From positions 1-64,000 of the forward strand of contig NZ_NMQR01000014.1 of the NCBI RefSeq assembly GCF_003545805.1: 64,000 nt of DNA, written 5' to 3'. Shown here in pieces: positions 60,831 to 64,000 of the stretch (position 1 is the first letter of the stretch; the number at the start of each line of letters is the position of its first letter). A model generated the notes under the pieces. The model worked only from the letters and a program-made list of their open reading frames with translations, had not been told where the DNA came from and did not search any database. Source of the stretch: Photorhabdus sp. CRCIA-P01. GTDB lineage: Bacteria; Pseudomonadota; Gammaproteobacteria; Enterobacterales; Enterobacteriaceae. The position numbers were made by a program, and so were the translations under genes.

Positions 60831-63581
60831 TCAACTCAAGAATCGAGCTAATTCGTTAACACCTGACTCCTTAAGTACCTCGAAATGATCAACGTTAAGA
60901 TTGATGTTTTCTGGGGGATGTTTTAGGTATGGTGTTGCTTCTTCGATAAAAGAAACGGCATCATCACGTGCATTAAACACCGTAATTGGTGCCTTGATTA
61001 TTCGTTCTTGCAGTTCTGCCGCTGAATATTTTTGTCCGTAGGTTTGAATAACTATCCTGGCAATTCGAACAATTAACGTAGGGTCCAGGTTTGGGTAGTG
61101 CTTATGAACAAAAGAGACAAAGCTTTGCTCATCGATAACGTTAGCCAGGCATTCACTCAAAGCTGAGCTGTGAGAAGTGCCCGCGAATACAGAGAATAAT
61201 AGTGATACCAACTCACTGTTCTGATAAGTAGACCCGTTTTCTGTTCCCGTGGAATTAACGTGATATTTTATCTTCGAGAGCCCTGGCGCGATGAGAACAA
61301 CCTTTTCGACACGTTCTCCGGCTCGTTCTAATTGGTAAGCTGCTTCGAAAGCCAATACAGAGCCAAAAGAATATCCCCATAGCGTGTATGGGCCGGTAGG
61401 TTGTAATTTTTTGATTTCTGTTATGTCTTGAATCACCATTTCGGCTATGGTGGAGTATGGAACCTCTCCTTCATTAATTCCGTAAGCCTGGATGCCATAA
61501 AATGATCGATCAGTGCGGATCTGTGTAGCTAGCAAGTGTAAATTCATTGGGTATCCACCCAATCCTGGCCAGCAAAAGACAGGTAATCCAGCGTCTTTTG
61601 CCTGTAAGCAGGCCAATCGTGAAGGTAATCTGGTTACTTCACCTTCAACGATTTTTGCCAATTGTTTAACCGTTGCGGCCTCAAATAGAGTATGGAGAGG
61701 TAGCGATAACGCAAATTCTTCATTTAAACGTTGTATCAGATGGACGGCTATCAGAGAATTTCCGCCTAAAGCAAAGAAGTCATCTTCGGTAGATATGCTT
61801 TCTCGCGTTAGTACTTCTTCCCATATCTTTACGATCCGTGTTTCTGTCGAGGTGCTTGGGAGTACCTGTGGACTGTGTGGTACTGTGCTGACCAGTGCTT
61901 GCAATGTGTCGAAATCGATTTTTCCACTGGAAGTGAGAGGCATGGTATCCAGGAACAAAAATCTGTCAGGTAACATATAGTCCGGTAATGTTTTGCTAAG
62001 TTCACTCCGCAGAATTGAAGTGATGTCATACTTTGCTTGCTGGCGTATTGTTTCATCTGCTAATTCAATACAGGCGGTTAATTGTGTCGAACGGTGTTGG
62101 GGGTCTTTTTCTGCCAAAATTGCAGCGTGTTTCACTTGATCGATAACCTCTATTGCATTTTTTATTTCTTCTAATTCGACCCGCATCCCTCTCACTTTAA
62201 TTTGATTATCTTTCCGGCCAGCAAAGTGGGCATTCCCATCTTTATCCCAATAGGCCAGGTCTCCGGTTCTATAAAGCCGAATTTTTTGCGTATTGGGTGG
62301 TATCGCAATTTCAAGAAAGTGCTTTTCCGTGAGATCCTGACGATTCAGATATCCTCTTGCGACTTGAGTGCCTGCAATATAAATCTCTCCAATTTCATAT
62401 TCCGAGGCGGGCTGATAGTGATGATCGAGAATAAAAAATTCCGTATTGGATACCGGCTTACCAATAGGGACGGAATTAACTTCGTCAGATATTGGGTAGT
62501 GATTAACAAAGAAAACGGAAGCATTAATTGTACATTCCGCCGGGCCATACATATTAATCAGTAGACAGTTTGGTAGTGCATGGATACATTGAGTGGCGAG
62601 TTTTCTTGATAGGCTCTCTGCTCCGATGAATATTTGCCGAAGGGAGTGGCATTCCCGGAATTTGTGATTATCGATCAGTGCTTGTAGTAGCGTGGGAACA
62701 CACTGTAACGTGGTCACGTTGTGGCGAATAATCAGGTCAATGAGTTGGGGAATATTCCTGTGTGTTCCAGATGAACTAATAACAACCCGGCTACCACAAC
62801 TGACTGATAATATTTCCCATTGAGCTGCATCAAAGCTGATGGGCGTTTTCTGAATAATTGTTTTTTCAATGTTTAAATCGCATTTTTCATTTAACCAGCA
62901 CATTTGGTTAATGATACTGCGATGCTCAATCATTACACCTTTCGGTTTCCCTGTACTTCCAGAGGTATAAATGACATAAGCCAAGCTATCCGGGCTAAGG
63001 TAGTCATGGAGGATGTTGCAGGTAATGGCACGGGATTCTAATGATTGCTCCACGCCTTCAAGCGTTACGATGTGGATATTTTCTGCAACCAACCTGGCCA
63101 ATTTTTCCTTTAATTTTTCTTGGGTAAATATAATTTTCAGATTGCTATCGTGGATCATGTAACGAAGTCGTTCCTCTGGATAATCATGAGACAATGGCAG
63201 GTACGCACCACCAGCAAAAAGAATTCCCCAAGCTCCGATCATCTGTTCAATCGATGGTTCAACAAAGATACCGACGCAATCACCCGCTAAACATCCCAGG
63301 TTTTGCAGATAGCAGGCCAGATGCACACTGCCAATTGCCATTTCCAAATAACTGAGTCGTTCTTCACCGTGGATGATTGCTGTAGCCCAAGGAGTTGACC
63401 GGACGTGTGAAAAGAGTAATCCCGGTAGGCACTCTTTTCGTTGAAAACTCGCGGGTAACTTAATGTTATTTAACGTTGTCCAATTTTCATTTTCCGGTTG
63501 AGCGCTGGAGATATCGTATTTTCGATACTGTTCTGTTTTTAATATTTTTCGCCATTTGATTATTGGGAGAGTTGATTGCAT
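60831..63581 (-). CDS. Single-module NRPS, A-T-TE, predicted Gln-like specificity
   Basis: The 916-residue product has an adenylation domain (about 50-565: YTSGSTGKPKG near 205, YRTGDLAYW near 437, GKIDF at 553), a carrier domain with FFALGGNSL (S609 for phosphopantetheine) and a type I thioesterase with GYSFG (S738), a late FNARDDAV Asp and VDHFEVL His. There is no condensation or oxidase domain. Aligned on GrsA the pocket reads D251 A252 W255 Q293 F318 G320 M344 I352 N353 K554, close to the glutamine code DAWQFGLIDK. About 50 N-terminal residues are unassigned and may dock the partner protein. Confidence 0.88.
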   Translation of the reverse strand: MQSTLPIIKWRKILKTEQYRKYDISSAQPENENWTTLNNIKLPASFQRKECLPGLLFSHVRSTPWATAIIHGEERLSYLEMAIGSVHLACYLQNLGCLAGDCVGIFVEPSIEQMIGAWGILFAGGAYLPLSHDYPEERLRYMIHDSNLKIIFTQEKLKEKLARLVAENIHIVTLEGVEQSLESRAITCNILHDYLSPDSLAYVIYTSGSTGKPKGVMIEHRSIINQMCWLNEKCDLNIEKTIIQKTPISFDAAQWEILSVSCGSRVVISSSGTHRNIPQLIDLIIRHNVTTLQCVPTLLQALIDNHKFRECHSLRQIFIGAESLSRKLATQCIHALPNCLLINMYGPAECTINASVFFVNHYPISDEVNSVPIGKPVSNTEFFILDHHYQPASEYEIGEIYIAGTQVARGYLNRQDLTEKHFLEIAIPPNTQKIRLYRTGDLAYWDKDGNAHFAGRKDNQIKVRGMRVELEEIKNAIEVIDQVKHAAILAEKDPQHRSTQLTACIELADETIRQQAKYDITSILRSELSKTLPDYMLPDRFLFLDTMPLTSSGKIDFDTLQALVSTVPHSPQVLPSTSTETRIVKIWEEVLTRESISTEDDFFALGGNSLIAVHLIQRLNEEFALSLPLHTLFEAATVKQLAKIVEGEVTRLPSRLACLQAKDAGLPVFCWPGLGGYPMNLHLLATQIRTDRSFYGIQAYGINEGEVPYSTIAEMVIQDITEIKKLQPTGPYTLWGYSFGSVLAFEAAYQLERAGERVEKVVLIAPGLSKIKYHVNSTGTENGSTYQNSELVSLLFSVFAGTSHSSALSECLANVIDEQSFVSFVHKHYPNLDPTLIVRIARIVIQTYGQKYSAAELQERIIKAPITVFNARDDAVSFIEEATPYLKHPPENINLNVDHFEVLKESGVNELARFLS

Positions 63582-63582
63582 C

Positions 63583-63759
63583 TTATTTTATACCTTTATT
63601 TAAGGAGAGAAGCCAAAAGGGGGGCATATTGGCTTCTTCTTTAACTGGCTGATATTCCTGTGGAATAAAATTAAAATATTCCAACTTAGGAAAATCATTT
63701 CCTGGTCTTATAAATCCTTCCTCTAGGAAGGGGCTATTCAATAAATTGCGGTAATTCAA
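63583..63759 (-). CDS. Unrecognised 58-codon frame coupled to the NRPS gene
   Basis: An open frame runs from 63768 and ends TAA one base before the NRPS ATG. From the TTG at 63759 it encodes 58 residues rich in Pro, Phe and Glu (LLNSPFLEEGFIRPGNDF, then PQEYQPVKEEANMPPFW). No Shine-Dalgarno precedes the TTG, and no ATG exists apart from one late Met. It is not an MbtH-like protein. It is either a small operon gene translated into the NRPS start or the 3' relic of a gene removed near the adjacent ERIC element. Confidence 0.4.
   Translation of the reverse strand: MNYRNLLNSPFLEEGFIRPGNDFPKLEYFNFIPQEYQPVKEEANMPPFWLLSLNKGIK
63608..63637 (-). promoter_or_regulatory. Leader hairpin upstream of the NRPS gene
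   Basis: A 9-bp perfect stem (AGAAGCCAA / TTGGCTTCT) with a 12-base loop holding six G/C lies 27 bp before the NRPS start, inside the small open frame. It could modulate translation or termination in the leader. Confidence 0.4.
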
Positions 63760-63801
63760 TATTATTAACTATCATTTTTGTTCTTTTTCCATTTTGACGT
63801 T

Positions 63802-63928
63802 TATACTCTTCATCTTTCAAGCTGCTGCTTTGTTGGCTGCTTTCACTTACCCCAGTCACATCGTTATCTATGCTCCTGGGGATTCGTTCACTTGCCGCCG
63901 CGCTGCGGCTCGAAATCTATTAGGTATA
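63802..63928. repeat. ERIC element 6
   Basis: A 127-bp ERIC copy in the same orientation as elements 1 and 2 and of the same variant as element 1 (CTTCATCTTTCAAGCTGCTG). It lies upstream of the NRPS operon, about 220 bp from the NRPS start. No gene was found between it and the window end. Confidence 0.92.
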
Positions 63929-64000
63929 TTTATCAAATATCTGGGATAAATTATCTCTATCGATTTGATGATTCTTGTATTTAGCAAACCTGAGTTATCT

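Overview
The window reads as chromosome of an insect-pathogenic enterobacterium of the Photorhabdus/Xenorhabdus group, most likely Photorhabdus. The evidence is moderate to low GC with very AT-rich intergenic DNA, five full or nearly full ERIC repeats (four of exactly 127 bp) plus a tandem pair and a fragment, E. coli-like gene order in long blocks, and a seven-gene arn (pbgPE) operon between btuD and nlpC. No rRNA, tRNA or CRISPR array was seen.

Layout. 0-2.4 kb is a decayed accessory patch: the right end of an IS200/IS605-type element abuts a headless AAA_13 ATPase, followed by a truncated HicB antitoxin, a DUF2335 membrane protein and coding scraps. 2.4-31.7 kb is conserved core: rlmA, mntP with a yybP-ykoY (Mn2+) riboswitch, yobD, manXYZ, sdaA, nudL, pabB, yoaH, yebF, pip, holE, ftnA behind Fur-like boxes, yobA with a broken copD/yebZ, yebY, the sRNA SdsR, yebV, msrC, proQ, prc, htpX, tcyP, ydjM with a LexA box, hxpB, yniB, yniA, yfeABCD with a Fur box, and emtA. 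32-41.2 kb is the translation block thrS-infC-rpmI-rplT-pheM-pheS-pheT-ihfA followed by btuC-btuD. It keeps the classic controls: a tRNA-mimic operator before thrS, an AUU start for infC and the pheM attenuator. 41.4-48.8 kb is arnBCADTEF (lipid A modification with aminoarabinose), then nlpC.

49.4-64 kb is accessory. It holds a 660-bp AT-rich gap, a cytoplasmic SASA/CE6-like esterase, a TacA-TacT type toxin-antitoxin pair, an ERIC fragment and an orphan FlhE-like secreted protein. Last comes a compact natural-product locus. One operon on the + strand (52.9-57.6 kb) encodes a complete tripartite exporter: ABC ATPase, MacB-like permease, TolC-like outer-membrane factor and HlyD-like adaptor. 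The converging operon on the - strand (63.6-57.7 kb) encodes a single-module NRPS (A-T-TE, specificity residues DAWQFGMINK, close to a published glutamine code), an MFS exporter, and a stand-alone protein joining a formyltransferase domain to what looks like only the C-terminal lobe of a condensation domain. A 58-codon unrecognised open frame ends one base before the NRPS start codon.

How it fits together (inference): the NRPS would load a Gln-like residue, the formyltransferase protein would act on it in trans, TE would release it, and the MFS and tripartite pumps would export it. This locus is the best candidate for an undescribed system in the window.
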